A stretch of 64,000 nt of DNA from Paenibacillus tritici (lineage in GTDB: Bacteria > Bacillota > Bacilli > Paenibacillales > Paenibacillaceae): the NCBI RefSeq assembly GCF_013204885.1, contig NZ_JABMKX010000001.1, positions 227,188 to 291,187 of the forward strand, in the 5' to 3' direction. A program made the position numbers and the translations under genes. The notes beneath the pieces were generated by a model. The model saw only the letters and a program-made list of their open reading frames with translations, did no database searches and was not told the DNA's origin. Below are positions 34,040 to 43,089 of the stretch, one piece after another; the first letter of the stretch is position 1, and each line of letters starts with the position of its first letter.

Positions 34040-35254
34040 GTGTTAAGTAACAAGTATGTACGGACAATTATGCTGTCCAGGGTGCTGCTTCAGCTCGGGA
34101 TTTGGGTGAGGAATTTTGCGATTCTGCTGTATGTAACGGATATTACGCAGAATGACCCTTATTATGTCTCGCTCATTTCGGTGGTTGAATATGCGCCGAT
34201 CTTTATTTTTGCCATTATCGGAGGAACCTTCGCAGACCGCTGGCGGCCCAAGCGGACAATGATGTTAAGCGATCTGTTGTCTGCCTGTTCAGTCTTTGTG
34301 GTACTGCTGGTGGTCATGTCTGGATCATGGAAAGCGTTGCTGCTGGCAACACTGGCTTCGGCCATTCTGTCCCAATTCTCACAGCCTTCCGCCATGAAGC
34401 TGTTCAAGCAGCATGTGCCTGAAGAGCAATTGCAGAGTGTGATGGCCATGTTCCAGTCGATGACAGCCTTTTTCATGGTGATTGGTCCGGTATTCGGCAC
34501 ATTTATCTATGGACACTACGGAATTGAAGTATCGCTTATCGTGATGGGCGGCATGTTCATCGGCTCATCGCTCATTCTGGGCCTGCTGCCTCCGGATACC
34601 TCTGACGAAGCCGGACGTTCCCGGAGCGGATTCCTGGCTGAGATGAAATCGGGACTGGATTATGTGCGCTTTAACCGGGTGCTGAGGAATCTTGGAGCGG
34701 CATTTGCCTTCGCGGGACTTGCCGCCGGGCTGACCCAGCCGCTGGGCATCTTCATCATTATTGAGAATCTGGGCAAGGACAAAGAATTCCTGCAGTGGAT
34801 TATGATGGCGAACGGGGGCGCAATGCTCCTCGGGGGAATGTTTATTATGAGTAAAGGCAAAACTATGAAACCACAAACCATGTTGTCCTTAGGTCTGCTG
34901 GTCAGTGCTGCCGGAACAACGGGTGTAGGCTGGTCGCATCATACCGCGCTAACGCTTGCCCTGCAGACGGTGAGCGGATTCTTTTACCCGTGTATCCATA
35001 TCGGCATCAACACACTGCTGCTGCGTAATACCGAGTCGGCCTTTATGGGCAGGGTTGGCGGGATTATGGGGCCGATGTTCATGGGCTTCATGGTGATTGG
35101 CATGTCAATCGCAGGTTATCTTGCAGGAATTCTCTCCCTGTCTGTGGTGTTCTCCATCAGCGGTGCATTATTCCTGATCGCGATGCTGATACTGCTGCCG
35201 ATGGTTCGAGCGAAAGAAGCTGAACAACAACCCTCCCTTCAGGGGCGACTATGA
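34040..35254 (+). CDS. MFS transporter (MFS_3-like)
   Basis: 404 residues, about twelve transmembrane segments, starting at GTG 34040 after GGAGGATG. The family loop after TM2 reads GGTFADRWRPKRTMMLSDLL. The N-terminal YVTDITQNDPYYVSLISVVEYAP and FSQPSAMKLFKQHVPEEQL match the efflux subgroup related to macrolide and enterobactin exporters. The stop codon lies inside the palindrome that probably controls des. Substrate unknown. Confidence 0.88.
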   Translation: MLSNKYVRTIMLSRVLLQLGIWVRNFAILLYVTDITQNDPYYVSLISVVEYAPIFIFAIIGGTFADRWRPKRTMMLSDLLSACSVFVVLLVVMSGSWKALLLATLASAILSQFSQPSAMKLFKQHVPEEQLQSVMAMFQSMTAFFMVIGPVFGTFIYGHYGIEVSLIVMGGMFIGSSLILGLLPPDTSDEAGRSRSGFLAEMKSGLDYVRFNRVLRNLGAAFAFAGLAAGLTQPLGIFIIIENLGKDKEFLQWIMMANGGAMLLGGMFIMSKGKTMKPQTMLSLGLLVSAAGTTGVGWSHHTALTLALQTVSGFFYPCIHIGINTLLLRNTESAFMGRVGGIMGPMFMGFMVIGMSIAGYLAGILSLSVVFSISGALFLIAMLILLPMVRAKEAEQQPSLQGRL

Positions 35255-35317
35255 CAAATGTCATACATCAGAGTTGATGTTTATGACTTACGGGGGTGAC
35301 ACTTCCTCCCCTATAAT
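35250..35317 (+). promoter_or_regulatory. des: des promoter with DesR-type operators
   Basis: TATGACA-AA-TGTCATA (35250-35265) is a perfect 16-bp palindrome. A second set of half-sites, TTATGAC and TGACA, lies at 35281-35301. The -10 box TATAAT is at 35312-35317, but no good -35 box is found 17 bp before it, as expected for a promoter that needs an activator. The desR gene is two genes downstream. The first site overlaps the stop codon of the upstream MFS gene. Confidence 0.75.
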
Positions 35318-35369
35318 GACATTACATGAAGTATCCTTGAATGGATGCATCCTAGGAGGAACGATCCCG

Positions 35370-36452
35370 ATGAACAACAACCACCATAACAATAACAACA
35401 TACCCCAGCTCTCCACCTTGAAGAAAAGCGTAGCCCCTTACGAAAAAACAGACCGCAACACGAGCATAAAACAGCTCATCAATACGCTTGGACCGCTGGT
35501 GCTGTTATGGGCCGCCGCATACTTCAGCTTATCCGTGTCTTACGGGCTGACGCTGCTGTTTGCCATTCCGGCCGCCGGATTTGTCATCCGCACCTTTATT
35601 ATTTTTCATGACTGCTGTCACGGGTCGTTCTTCAAGAACCGCAAGGCGAATGATATTCTCGGAACGATCACCGGTGTGCTCACCCTGGTCCCTTACCGTC
35701 AGTGGAAGCACAGTCACTCGATTCATCACGCCGGAAGCAGTAATCTGGACAAAAGAGGCATCGGTGACATCTGGATTATGACGGTGGATGAATATGTGGC
35801 TGCGAAGCCGCTGCAGCGGCTGTATTACCGGATCTACCGCAATCCGCTGGTTCTGTTCGTCATCGGACCGATTGCTGTTTTCCTGATCCAGTACCGGTTC
35901 AATGCCAAGGGTGCAAGACGCAAGGAACGGATGAATACGTATCTGACCAACGTCTCTATCGTGGGTTTATACACGGGTCTTATTCTGCTTATTGGCTGGC
36001 AGGCGTTCCTGCTGGTACAGCTGCCGATCGTGTTCGTGTCCGGATTCCTCGGCATCTGGCTGTTCTATGTGCAGCACCAGTTTGAACATACCTATTTCGA
36101 GCATGATGAGGAATGGAGTTACGTGAACGCTGCTGTAGAAGGAAGCTCGTATTATAAGCTGCCGAAGCTGCTGCAGTGGATTACCGGCAATATCGGTTTT
36201 CACCATGTGCATCACTTAAGCCCGAAGGTGCCTAACTATAATCTGGAGCTGGCCCATAATGCCAGCCCATCGCTGCAAAAGGCAACAACCATTACGCTGG
36301 GTACCAGTCTGCAAGCCTTGAAATACCGTCTCTGGGATGAGGACCACAAAACCTTCATCAGCTTCAAGCAAATGAAGCAGCGGCTGCGGCAGAACGAACC
36401 TGCTGTGACCGAGGGGCTGAAGGTCATCAAACCTGGATTTCAGAGTGAATAG
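35370..36452 (+). CDS. des: Membrane fatty acid desaturase
   Basis: 360 residues from ATG 35370, with GGAGGA upstream; the longer frame would translate the promoter. Three histidine boxes bind the di-iron centre: HDCCH (80-84), HSHSIHH (114-120) and HHVHH (278-282). Hydrophobic pairs lie between them. The Asn/His-rich N-terminus is cytosolic. The enzyme introduces a double bond into acyl chains of membrane lipids, lowering membrane order in the cold. desK and desR follow, so it is the classic target of that system. Confidence 0.94.
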   Translation: MNNNHHNNNNIPQLSTLKKSVAPYEKTDRNTSIKQLINTLGPLVLLWAAAYFSLSVSYGLTLLFAIPAAGFVIRTFIIFHDCCHGSFFKNRKANDILGTITGVLTLVPYRQWKHSHSIHHAGSSNLDKRGIGDIWIMTVDEYVAAKPLQRLYYRIYRNPLVLFVIGPIAVFLIQYRFNAKGARRKERMNTYLTNVSIVGLYTGLILLIGWQAFLLVQLPIVFVSGFLGIWLFYVQHQFEHTYFEHDEEWSYVNAAVEGSSYYKLPKLLQWITGNIGFHHVHHLSPKVPNYNLELAHNASPSLQKATTITLGTSLQALKYRLWDEDHKTFISFKQMKQRLRQNEPAVTEGLKVIKPGFQSE

Positions 36453-36476
36453 AAACCATTAACTGAACTAGAAAGG

Positions 36477-36518
36477 CAGGTCCGGGGAGCAGGTTTCCGG
36501 GTCTGTTCTTTCTTTTTT
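36477..36518 (+). terminator. Terminator of des
   Basis: CAGGTCCGG pairs with CCGGGTCTG (two G-U pairs) around an 11-base loop, followed by TTCTTTCTTTTTT. It separates des from desKR, as expected if des is induced separately. Confidence 0.7.
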
Positions 36519-36614
36519 GAAATATAAGCGGTGACTGGCGGGCGAAACTGCCGGTTATGTGATGGTTTATGTTAAAATGGGGGTATAAACTTGCTGGCAA
36601 AAAGGATGGCTAAC

Positions 36615-37751
36615 ATGCAGAAGTGGCATCATATTTTTCATAAAAGCACTGGACTGAGCCCTTATGTGTGGGTTATTTTTTACATTCTTCCGTTCTATTT
36701 CATCTTCCGCTCCTCCTCGGCGAACCGCTGGGTCTACGGGATTCTGATGATTATGGTCTTCTTCGCCTGCTACGTGCTGGCGTTCAAGTCGCGGGGCTGG
36801 GTGGTCTATTTCTGGACCAGTGTGCAGATGGTGGTCTCGGTTACAATGACGGTGCTGTTCGGGTATATGTATTTTGCGCTGTTTCTGGCTTTTTTTATCG
36901 GGAATATCCAGAAAAGGGCTGCCTTCTTCACCCTCTATCCGATCCATCTGTTGACGACCGTTATAGCGATTAACTATGAGCTGATTATGCGTAATCCCGT
37001 GTTCGTCTCGCAGCTGCCGTTCGTGCTGGTCAGTATCATTGCGGTGGTCCTGCTACCCGTCACGACCTATAACCGGAATAACCAGGATAAGCTGCAAGGG
37101 CAGCTGGAGGATGCCAACAAACGGATCTCCGAGCTGGTTATTATGGAAGAGCGCCAGCGGATCTCCCGTGATCTGCATGATACGCTGGGACAACGCCTGT
37201 CACTGATCGGACTGAAGAGCGACCTGGCGGGCAAGCTGATCACCAAGAATCCGGCACAGGCCATCATCGAAATTAACGATGTCCGCGTAACCGCACGCAG
37301 CGCGCTTAAGGAAGTCCGGGAGATGATCACACAGATGCGGGGCATCCGGGTGGAAGATGAGCTGGTACGCATCCGGCAACTCCTCCAGGCGGCGGAGATC
37401 GGTTATATGCTGGAGGGTGATCCCGTTCTGACCAATACCTCGCTGATTACCGAGAATGTGCTGAGCATGTGTATGAAGGAGGCCGTGAACAATGTGGTGA
37501 AGCATAGCGGCGCCTCGCTCTGCCTGATCCAGATTGAGCCTTCCCGGACAGACCTGGTGATTAAGGTGAAGGATAACGGCACAGGAATTGAGGGAAGCCA
37601 TCTCTATACCAAAGGGCATGGCCTGCAGGGAATGAGGGAGCGGCTTGAATTCGTCAACGGGTCTATGGAAGTGGTACATGATGAAGGGACGACGCTGGTC
37701 ATTAAGGTGCCCAATGTTGCACCGCTGCGCGAAATGGAGGTTACCGTGTAA
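36615..37751 (+). CDS. desK: Membrane-fluidity sensor kinase DesK
   Basis: 378 residues from ATG 36615. This start fits the known Bacillus subtilis DesK length, places the phospho-acceptor at H188 in SRDLHDTLGQRLSLIG (the same number as in that protein), and has AAGGATGG upstream. Earlier starts (TTG 36591, ATG 36606) are less likely. Four or five transmembrane segments occupy residues 12-150. A coiled coil links to the kinase core. The ATP-binding part has MKEAVNNVVKHSGAS, DNGTGIE and GHGLQGMRERLEF. The kinase senses membrane thickness and order, and controls DesR. Confidence 0.94.
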   Translation: MQKWHHIFHKSTGLSPYVWVIFYILPFYFIFRSSSANRWVYGILMIMVFFACYVLAFKSRGWVVYFWTSVQMVVSVTMTVLFGYMYFALFLAFFIGNIQKRAAFFTLYPIHLLTTVIAINYELIMRNPVFVSQLPFVLVSIIAVVLLPVTTYNRNNQDKLQGQLEDANKRISELVIMEERQRISRDLHDTLGQRLSLIGLKSDLAGKLITKNPAQAIIEINDVRVTARSALKEVREMITQMRGIRVEDELVRIRQLLQAAEIGYMLEGDPVLTNTSLITENVLSMCMKEAVNNVVKHSGASLCLIQIEPSRTDLVIKVKDNGTGIEGSHLYTKGHGLQGMRERLEFVNGSMEVVHDEGTTLVIKVPNVAPLREMEVTV

Positions 37752-38353
37752 TGATTAAGATAGTGATTGCCGAAGATCAGCGGATGCTGCTCGGGGCGCT
37801 TGCGGCCCTGCTGGACCTGGAGGAAGATATGCAGGTGGTCGGCAGGGCCGGCAACGGGGAAGAGGCGGTGAAGCTGGTAAGGCAGCATCAGCCGGATATC
37901 TGTATTATGGATATTGAGATGCCTGCCATGACGGGACTGGAAGCTGCGGAAGCGCTCAAAGGAGCAGGCTGCAAAATCATGATCCTCACCACCTTTGCCC
38001 GGGCAGGCTATTTCGAGCGGGCGGTCAAAGCCGGAGTGAATGCCTATCTGCTCAAGGACAGTCCCAGCGAAGAACTGGCTCTGTCGATCCGCAGTGTGAT
38101 GGACGGCAAACGGATGTATGCGCCGGAGCTGATGGACGAGGCTTACAGCCAGGAAGCGAACCCGCTGACCCAGCGGGAGAAGGAAGTGCTGGGGCTGATC
38201 GCAGACGGCAAGAACACGAAGGAAATCGCCAGCCAGCTCTATATCACCACCGGTACGGTCCGCAACTACATCTCGGTCATTCTGGACAAGCTGGATGTGG
38301 GCAACCGGATTGAGGCGATTACGCGGTTTAAGGAGAAGGGCTGGTTCAAATAG
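37751..38353 (+). CDS. desR: Response regulator DesR
   Basis: 200 residues with its ATG overlapping the desK stop by one base. The receiver domain has the acidic pocket EDQ (8-10), phospho-acceptor D54 in ICIMDIEMPAMTG, and Lys in LLKDSPSEE. The C-terminal LuxR-type domain reads PLTQREKEVLGLIADGKNTK then TGTVRNYISVILDKL. When phosphorylated it should bind the TATGACA/TGTCATA sites before des and activate it. Confidence 0.95.
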   Translation: MIKIVIAEDQRMLLGALAALLDLEEDMQVVGRAGNGEEAVKLVRQHQPDICIMDIEMPAMTGLEAAEALKGAGCKIMILTTFARAGYFERAVKAGVNAYLLKDSPSEELALSIRSVMDGKRMYAPELMDEAYSQEANPLTQREKEVLGLIADGKNTKEIASQLYITTGTVRNYISVILDKLDVGNRIEAITRFKEKGWFK

Positions 38354-38370
38354 AATAACGCTGTACGCTT

Positions 38371-38406
38371 AACGGGGCTGTCTTTAAGATGGCTGCCGTT
38401 TTTTTG
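38371..38406 (+). terminator. Terminator of desKR
   Basis: AACGG...GCTG pairs with the GGCTGCCGTT arm, with mismatches in the middle, followed by a TTTTTTT run. Confidence 0.7.
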
Positions 38407-38606
38407 TTATATAGGACCTTTTAACTGTTTTTGGCGTGAATGGGGCTATAGCATTGGATCGGCCGGGCAGATTTGCTAATATAAATGCAAACATGTGATC
38501 TTATCCTGTGATTTTTTCATGTAAAGTATGGGTAATAGATTAATGTGTCCCATCTGCACTCTTATTTATTCTGCATATATCCTAATTCAGCCGGGAGGAA
38601 TCTAAT

Positions 38607-40052
38607 TTGCCAGAGCTTACATCCACTTACGTCGATTCACTTGCACCCAACGCTGCTGCCATCAAGAACGGCCAAGGGCTGGTCCGCAAAAAGAGCTTCG
38701 TGGAGCTTCATCAATCGGAGAACGGAGAGCTGCTGTTCGGAAAATGTGCCGGGAGCGGCAAAACGCCCTATGAGTGTTCAGTGGATTTCATCGCAGCAGA
38801 CAGTCCGGTATTCCGCTGCACCTGCCCCAGCCGCCAATTCCCCTGCAAGCACGCGTTAGGTTTGCTGTATGCCTATACCGAAGGGCAGACGTTCACGGCT
38901 GCACCGGTGCCTGAAGACATCGCTTCCAAGCGGGAGAAGGCAGAGAAACGGGAAGAGAACAAAGTGAAGCAGGCGGCTGAAGGAGTAGAGCCCAAGCCTA
39001 AGAAGGTTAACAAATCTGCCCTGAAGAAAAAAATCACCGCACAGCTCGAAGGGCTTGATCTGCTGGAGAAGCTGGTGCTCTCGTTCGTCCGGGGCGGCTT
39101 ATCGACGATGGACCGCTCTGCGGTGAAGACCATTCAAGAGCATGTGAAGCAGCTCGGGAACTATTACCTGTCCGGCGCGCAGATTGAACTGCGCCGCTTC
39201 TCGAACCTGATGTTCGGCGGTAAGGATCAGGAGCAGAACTATACATATGCGATGGAGCAGCTGACACGGCTTCACGCATTTATCAAGAAGGGCCGGGCGT
39301 ACCTCCAGGCCCGGAGCGAGGACCCGGAGCTGGCTCTGGATCATGAATCGACCATTGATGAATGGCTGGGACATGCCTGGCAGCTAAGCGAGCTGAAGGA
39401 ATACGGGCTGGTGAAGGAAGGGGCCGAACTGCTGCAGCTGGCCTTCTACAGCTTCAATGATGCGGCCCGCCTGGAGTTCGTAGACCTGGGCTACTGGCTG
39501 GACCTGTCTGCGGAAGGAGGGGGGATTCACCGGACGTTCAACTACCGCCCTTACAAGGCAGCCAAGCTGATGCGGGAGGAAGACAGCTACTTTGAGGTTG
39601 CTGTGGTTCCTCAGCTCTACACCTATCCCGGGGAGATGAATGCGCGGATTCGTTACGAGGCCGTGACTCCAAGGCAGGTGCAGGGCACAGATCTGCAGCG
39701 GGCTGCCGCTCAGGCGCACCGTTCTTACACTGAAGCCGTCAAGAAAGTGAAGAACCAGATCAAGAACCCGCTGAGTGACAAGCAGCCGGTGATGCTGCTG
39801 CATGCCGCGACTCTGGGCGTTACGGAGAACGGCCAGTATGTCATGACGGACGAAGAAGGCACCCGTCTGCTCCTGGAGGATCTCCCGTCCGTGCCGCAGG
39901 GGACGGTAGAGCTGCTGCCGTTCCTGCCGGCTGCCGCCCGGGAGGACTGCTATATTCTGGTGATGTTCGAGCATAATCTGGATCAGGGACGTCTGCGTGC
40001 CCAGCCGTTAACCGTCATTAAGGATGAAGAGATGATCCGTCTGTTGTACTAG
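38607..40052 (+). CDS. SWIM zinc-finger protein, first gene of a five-gene system
   Basis: 481 residues, TTG start with GGGAGGAA upstream. The SWIM finger is near the N-terminus: C71, C73, C80 and H82 in FRCTCPSRQFPCKHALGLL. A charged Lys/Glu linker (100-145) and a long mixed helical and strand region follow, with no known catalytic motif. SWIM domains bind DNA or protein. It lies 48 bp upstream of the HEAT-like gene and starts the operon. Proteins of this type occur next to MoxR and VWA genes in several phyla; E. coli YehQ is, from memory, a relative. Confidence 0.88.
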   Translation: MPELTSTYVDSLAPNAAAIKNGQGLVRKKSFVELHQSENGELLFGKCAGSGKTPYECSVDFIAADSPVFRCTCPSRQFPCKHALGLLYAYTEGQTFTAAPVPEDIASKREKAEKREENKVKQAAEGVEPKPKKVNKSALKKKITAQLEGLDLLEKLVLSFVRGGLSTMDRSAVKTIQEHVKQLGNYYLSGAQIELRRFSNLMFGGKDQEQNYTYAMEQLTRLHAFIKKGRAYLQARSEDPELALDHESTIDEWLGHAWQLSELKEYGLVKEGAELLQLAFYSFNDAARLEFVDLGYWLDLSAEGGGIHRTFNYRPYKAAKLMREEDSYFEVAVVPQLYTYPGEMNARIRYEAVTPRQVQGTDLQRAAAQAHRSYTEAVKKVKNQIKNPLSDKQPVMLLHAATLGVTENGQYVMTDEEGTRLLLEDLPSVPQGTVELLPFLPAAAREDCYILVMFEHNLDQGRLRAQPLTVIKDEEMIRLLY

Positions 40053-40100
40053 AGTACTTCAACTACATCCATTAACTTTATTCATAGGGGAGGACAGTCC

Positions 40101-41945
40101 ATGAGCACAGCGTTATTACAAGAGCTGCATCAGGAGTATAGAAGACTGTATATTGCAGGCAGCGAGCTTGCGGCAGGAGATTTCCGCCTGAAGCGTCTGC
40201 TTCCACAGTTCCAGCAGCTCGGGGAGCGGTCTCCGGTCTTCAAAAAAATCGGTGAGGGTATTGCTGCGTTGCTTGAACCAGCCAGCTCTGACGGACCTGC
40301 ACCGGGCGTTCAATTGCAGGAGCATACCCTGCTGCTGGAATCGGTGCTGTACACGCAAGGGACAATAGCCGTGGATGGAACTCCCGGACCCTTGCCTGTC
40401 CGGAATTTCACACTTCACACGAAGCAGCCTTACCGGAAGCTTGCTCCGGTGCTGGAGGCACTCAGCACAACCGGTAGCGGCAGGCATGAGATTGTGGTCG
40501 ATGCCTATAAGGAAGGGGCCTTTCAGGATCTGCGCCTGCTGCCGCCCGCAGTCGCTGCCTTGAGCGACCCTTATTCGGAGCTTGCGGAGTATGCGATGAC
40601 GAATATCCTGCCTTCCTACGGGCCGGGTATTGCGGGTTACTTGCTGGAGAGCCTCGATCTGACAGGAGGACGAAGCGAGGTCCGCAAGCTTGAGGTCATC
40701 AGCAGAGTTGGCGCTGACGAATATCTGGATCAGATCTTCCATGCCGCCGGGAATGGCAGCGAGGAGATCCGTGCCGGGGCGATCAAGTGCCTTGGGGGCT
40801 ACGAGCAATATCTGGATCATCTGCTGGAGTGGTCCACGGATAAGAAGAAGGCTATCCGTGAAGCGGCTTACACAGCGCTGGCGGCTGGAGGTTCGGCGCA
40901 GGGCGGGGAACGGCTGGTGGAAGCGTTCATCAAGAAGAAGGACCGCGAGATGGTGGCCGCTGTGCTGGCGCGCTGGCCTGTTGCGGAGGTATCGACCAGG
41001 CTGGCGGCTTTGTTCATGGAGGAGCTGAAGGCAGCCCCGCAGGACAATGCCGACAAGAAGCTGACGGATAAGGTATGGGATGAGCTGCTTCCCTTCATCA
41101 CCGCGCTTCGCCGCGAACGGAGTCCGCAGATGGATGAAATCTACAGCTATGTGCTTCAGGAATATGCCCGTTTCTCTCCGCTGGGCTGGATTACGCTCAT
41201 TGAGCATGCAGCCTGGTACAAGGAGAATACGCCGGACAATGCCGCGCTTGCAGAGCTTGAGGCGCTGGACAAGCGGAGCGCGCGATTCCTGCCGAATTAT
41301 TTCCGTGCCGCCCAGAAGACTATGAGTCCGAAGGAGCTGTTCAACCAGTTCTGCGGAACCTTTATGGATAAGCTGAAGGCGCTCGTGGGCAAGGAAGCCA
41401 AGGATGCGGCTCAGCGCTCGCAATTGCTGATTCACACGATTGAGGAGCAGACCGTGGATATCCGCCGGAGAAATTATCAGGTGGAGTATGATGCTGCGGG
41501 AGTCAGACAGTACAGCAGAGACCTGCTGCCTTCCGAAGAGATTGCGGCAGACTGGGACCCCCGCTGGCTGGATTGGTTCATCAAGCAGGATGCGGTGAAT
41601 CTGGCCGGCACCTTTGCCCGCCCGGGCCATCAGGGGGTACGGGATTACCTGATTGGCAAGCTGAAGGAGCCTTATAAACGGCGTACTTATGATTATATTC
41701 CTAATATCTTCAAAGGTCTGGAACGGGCGGGCGTGCCGGAGCCGGAACGGCTTGAACTGCTGATGACTGCCCTGGAGAATAATAATGTTCATACGCCTTA
41801 TACGTTTGAATTCTATTTAGTTAAACTGATGGAGCGCTTCCCTGCCAGCTATGCCAGCCGTCTGGAAGCGGTCGTTCCTAAATATAGATATGAATGCAAG
41901 CAGCAACTGGAGTATGTGCTGAACAGCCTGCGGAGTGCCAAGTAA
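40101..41945 (+). CDS. HEAT-like solenoid protein of the five-gene system
   Basis: 614 residues, mostly helical. HEAT-like pairs are clear in the middle: RKLEVISRVGADEYLDQIFH, EEIRAGAIKCLGGYEQYLDH and KKAIREAAYTALAAGGSAQG. The C-terminal part is also helical but less regular (WLDWFIKQDAVNLAGTFARP). No catalytic motif or membrane segment. The ribosome binding site is AGGGGAGGA. By order in the operon (SWIM, this, MoxR, DUF5682, VWA) it corresponds to the solenoid partner seen in related loci. Probably a scaffold. A long open frame on the opposite strand is a codon-bias shadow. Confidence 0.85.
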   Translation: MSTALLQELHQEYRRLYIAGSELAAGDFRLKRLLPQFQQLGERSPVFKKIGEGIAALLEPASSDGPAPGVQLQEHTLLLESVLYTQGTIAVDGTPGPLPVRNFTLHTKQPYRKLAPVLEALSTTGSGRHEIVVDAYKEGAFQDLRLLPPAVAALSDPYSELAEYAMTNILPSYGPGIAGYLLESLDLTGGRSEVRKLEVISRVGADEYLDQIFHAAGNGSEEIRAGAIKCLGGYEQYLDHLLEWSTDKKKAIREAAYTALAAGGSAQGGERLVEAFIKKKDREMVAAVLARWPVAEVSTRLAALFMEELKAAPQDNADKKLTDKVWDELLPFITALRRERSPQMDEIYSYVLQEYARFSPLGWITLIEHAAWYKENTPDNAALAELEALDKRSARFLPNYFRAAQKTMSPKELFNQFCGTFMDKLKALVGKEAKDAAQRSQLLIHTIEEQTVDIRRRNYQVEYDAAGVRQYSRDLLPSEEIAADWDPRWLDWFIKQDAVNLAGTFARPGHQGVRDYLIGKLKEPYKRRTYDYIPNIFKGLERAGVPEPERLELLMTALENNNVHTPYTFEFYLVKLMERFPASYASRLEAVVPKYRYECKQQLEYVLNSLRSAK

Positions 41946-41985
41946 GTAAATAATCGGTTTCATCTAAGGATAAGGAGAGGTGTAC

Positions 41986-43089
41986 ATGTCAACAGAACAA
42001 GAACAGCTCCAGGATTATATGCGTCTGCCGGCCGAAGTCCTGTACAAGGATGAGCTGGAAGCCTTGCGCAAGGAGGATACCGGGCGTATTCCTGCCGGAT
42101 GGCAGATGTCACCGCGCTCTGTACTGACCTTCATCGCAGGCGGGATGGCGGGCAAGACGGTCATTACCCCGAAATATATCGGCAATACCCGGCTGATCGA
42201 GATGGCGGTCGCTACGCTGGTCACTGACCGGGCACTGCTCCTGATCGGGGAGCCGGGGACGGCGAAATCCTGGCTGTCCGAGAATCTGGCGGCGGCTATC
42301 TACGGCAACTCGGGCATGGTTGTGCAGGGAACAGCGGGAACGAGCGAAGAGCATGTACGCTATTCCTGGAACTATGCCATGCTCCTGGCGAACGGTCCGA
42401 CGCCGGAGGCGCTGGTGAAGAGCCCGATTATGCGGGCGATGGAGGACGGCGGCATTGCCCGGTTTGAAGAAATCTCCCGCTGTGCCTCCGAGGTGCAGGA
42501 TGCGCTGATCTCGATTCTGTCGGAGAAGACGATCTCTGTGCCGGAGCTGGGCAAGGAGACCAGTGCCCGCAAAGGCTTCTCGATTATTGCCACTGCCAAT
42601 ACGCGGGACCGCGGGGTCAATGAGATGTCCGCTGCCCTGAAGCGGCGGTTCAACATCATCGTGCTGCCTGCACCCTCCGATCTGGAGACCGAGCTGTCCA
42701 TTGTGAAGAAGCGTGTTGCTGAGATTGCCTCATCATATGAGCTGCAGGCTGCGGTTCCGGCGGATGAAGCCCTGCTGAAGGTAGTGACGATCTTCCGCGA
42801 GCTGCGCAGCGGCATGACTCTTGACAAGAAGGAGAAGGTCAAGACTCCAGCCGGTGTCATCTCCACGGCAGAGGCGATCTCTCTGCTTACGAACAGTATG
42901 GCCCTGGCCGCCAGCTTCGGCAGCGGAGAATTGACCGACGGGGATCTGGCTGCTGGACTTCAGGGGGCCATCGTTAAGGATGACGATAAGGATAAGCTGG
43001 TCTGGAAGGAATATCTGGATAATGTAATGAAGAAAAAAGGAGCGGACTGGCGCGGACTCTATCATGCCTGCAAGGAGATGAACGAGTGA
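41986..43089 (+). CDS. MoxR-type AAA+ ATPase
   Basis: 367 residues from ATG 41986, with AAGGAGAGG upstream; GTG 41980 lies inside that site. Walker A GEPGTAKS is at 88-95. The Walker B region reads GGIARFEEISRC, with F-E-E in place of the usual D-E. Sensor 1 is ATANTRD (202-208), and LKRRF (218-222) carries the arginine finger. MoxR ATPases remodel or insert metal into partners that carry a VWA domain; such a partner is two genes downstream. The stop overlaps the next start by four bases. Confidence 0.93.
   Translation: MSTEQEQLQDYMRLPAEVLYKDELEALRKEDTGRIPAGWQMSPRSVLTFIAGGMAGKTVITPKYIGNTRLIEMAVATLVTDRALLLIGEPGTAKSWLSENLAAAIYGNSGMVVQGTAGTSEEHVRYSWNYAMLLANGPTPEALVKSPIMRAMEDGGIARFEEISRCASEVQDALISILSEKTISVPELGKETSARKGFSIIATANTRDRGVNEMSAALKRRFNIIVLPAPSDLETELSIVKKRVAEIASSYELQAAVPADEALLKVVTIFRELRSGMTLDKKEKVKTPAGVISTAEAISLLTNSMALAASFGSGELTDGDLAAGLQGAIVKDDDKDKLVWKEYLDNVMKKKGADWRGLYHACKEMNE

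Noticed and set aside
35274..35369. 32-residue N-terminal extension of the desaturase
   Set aside because: It would translate the DesR-type operator and the -10 box.
40116..41792. 558-residue frame opposite the HEAT-like gene
   Set aside because: Shadow of GC-rich codon use. The plus-strand gene has operon context and a strong ribosome binding site.
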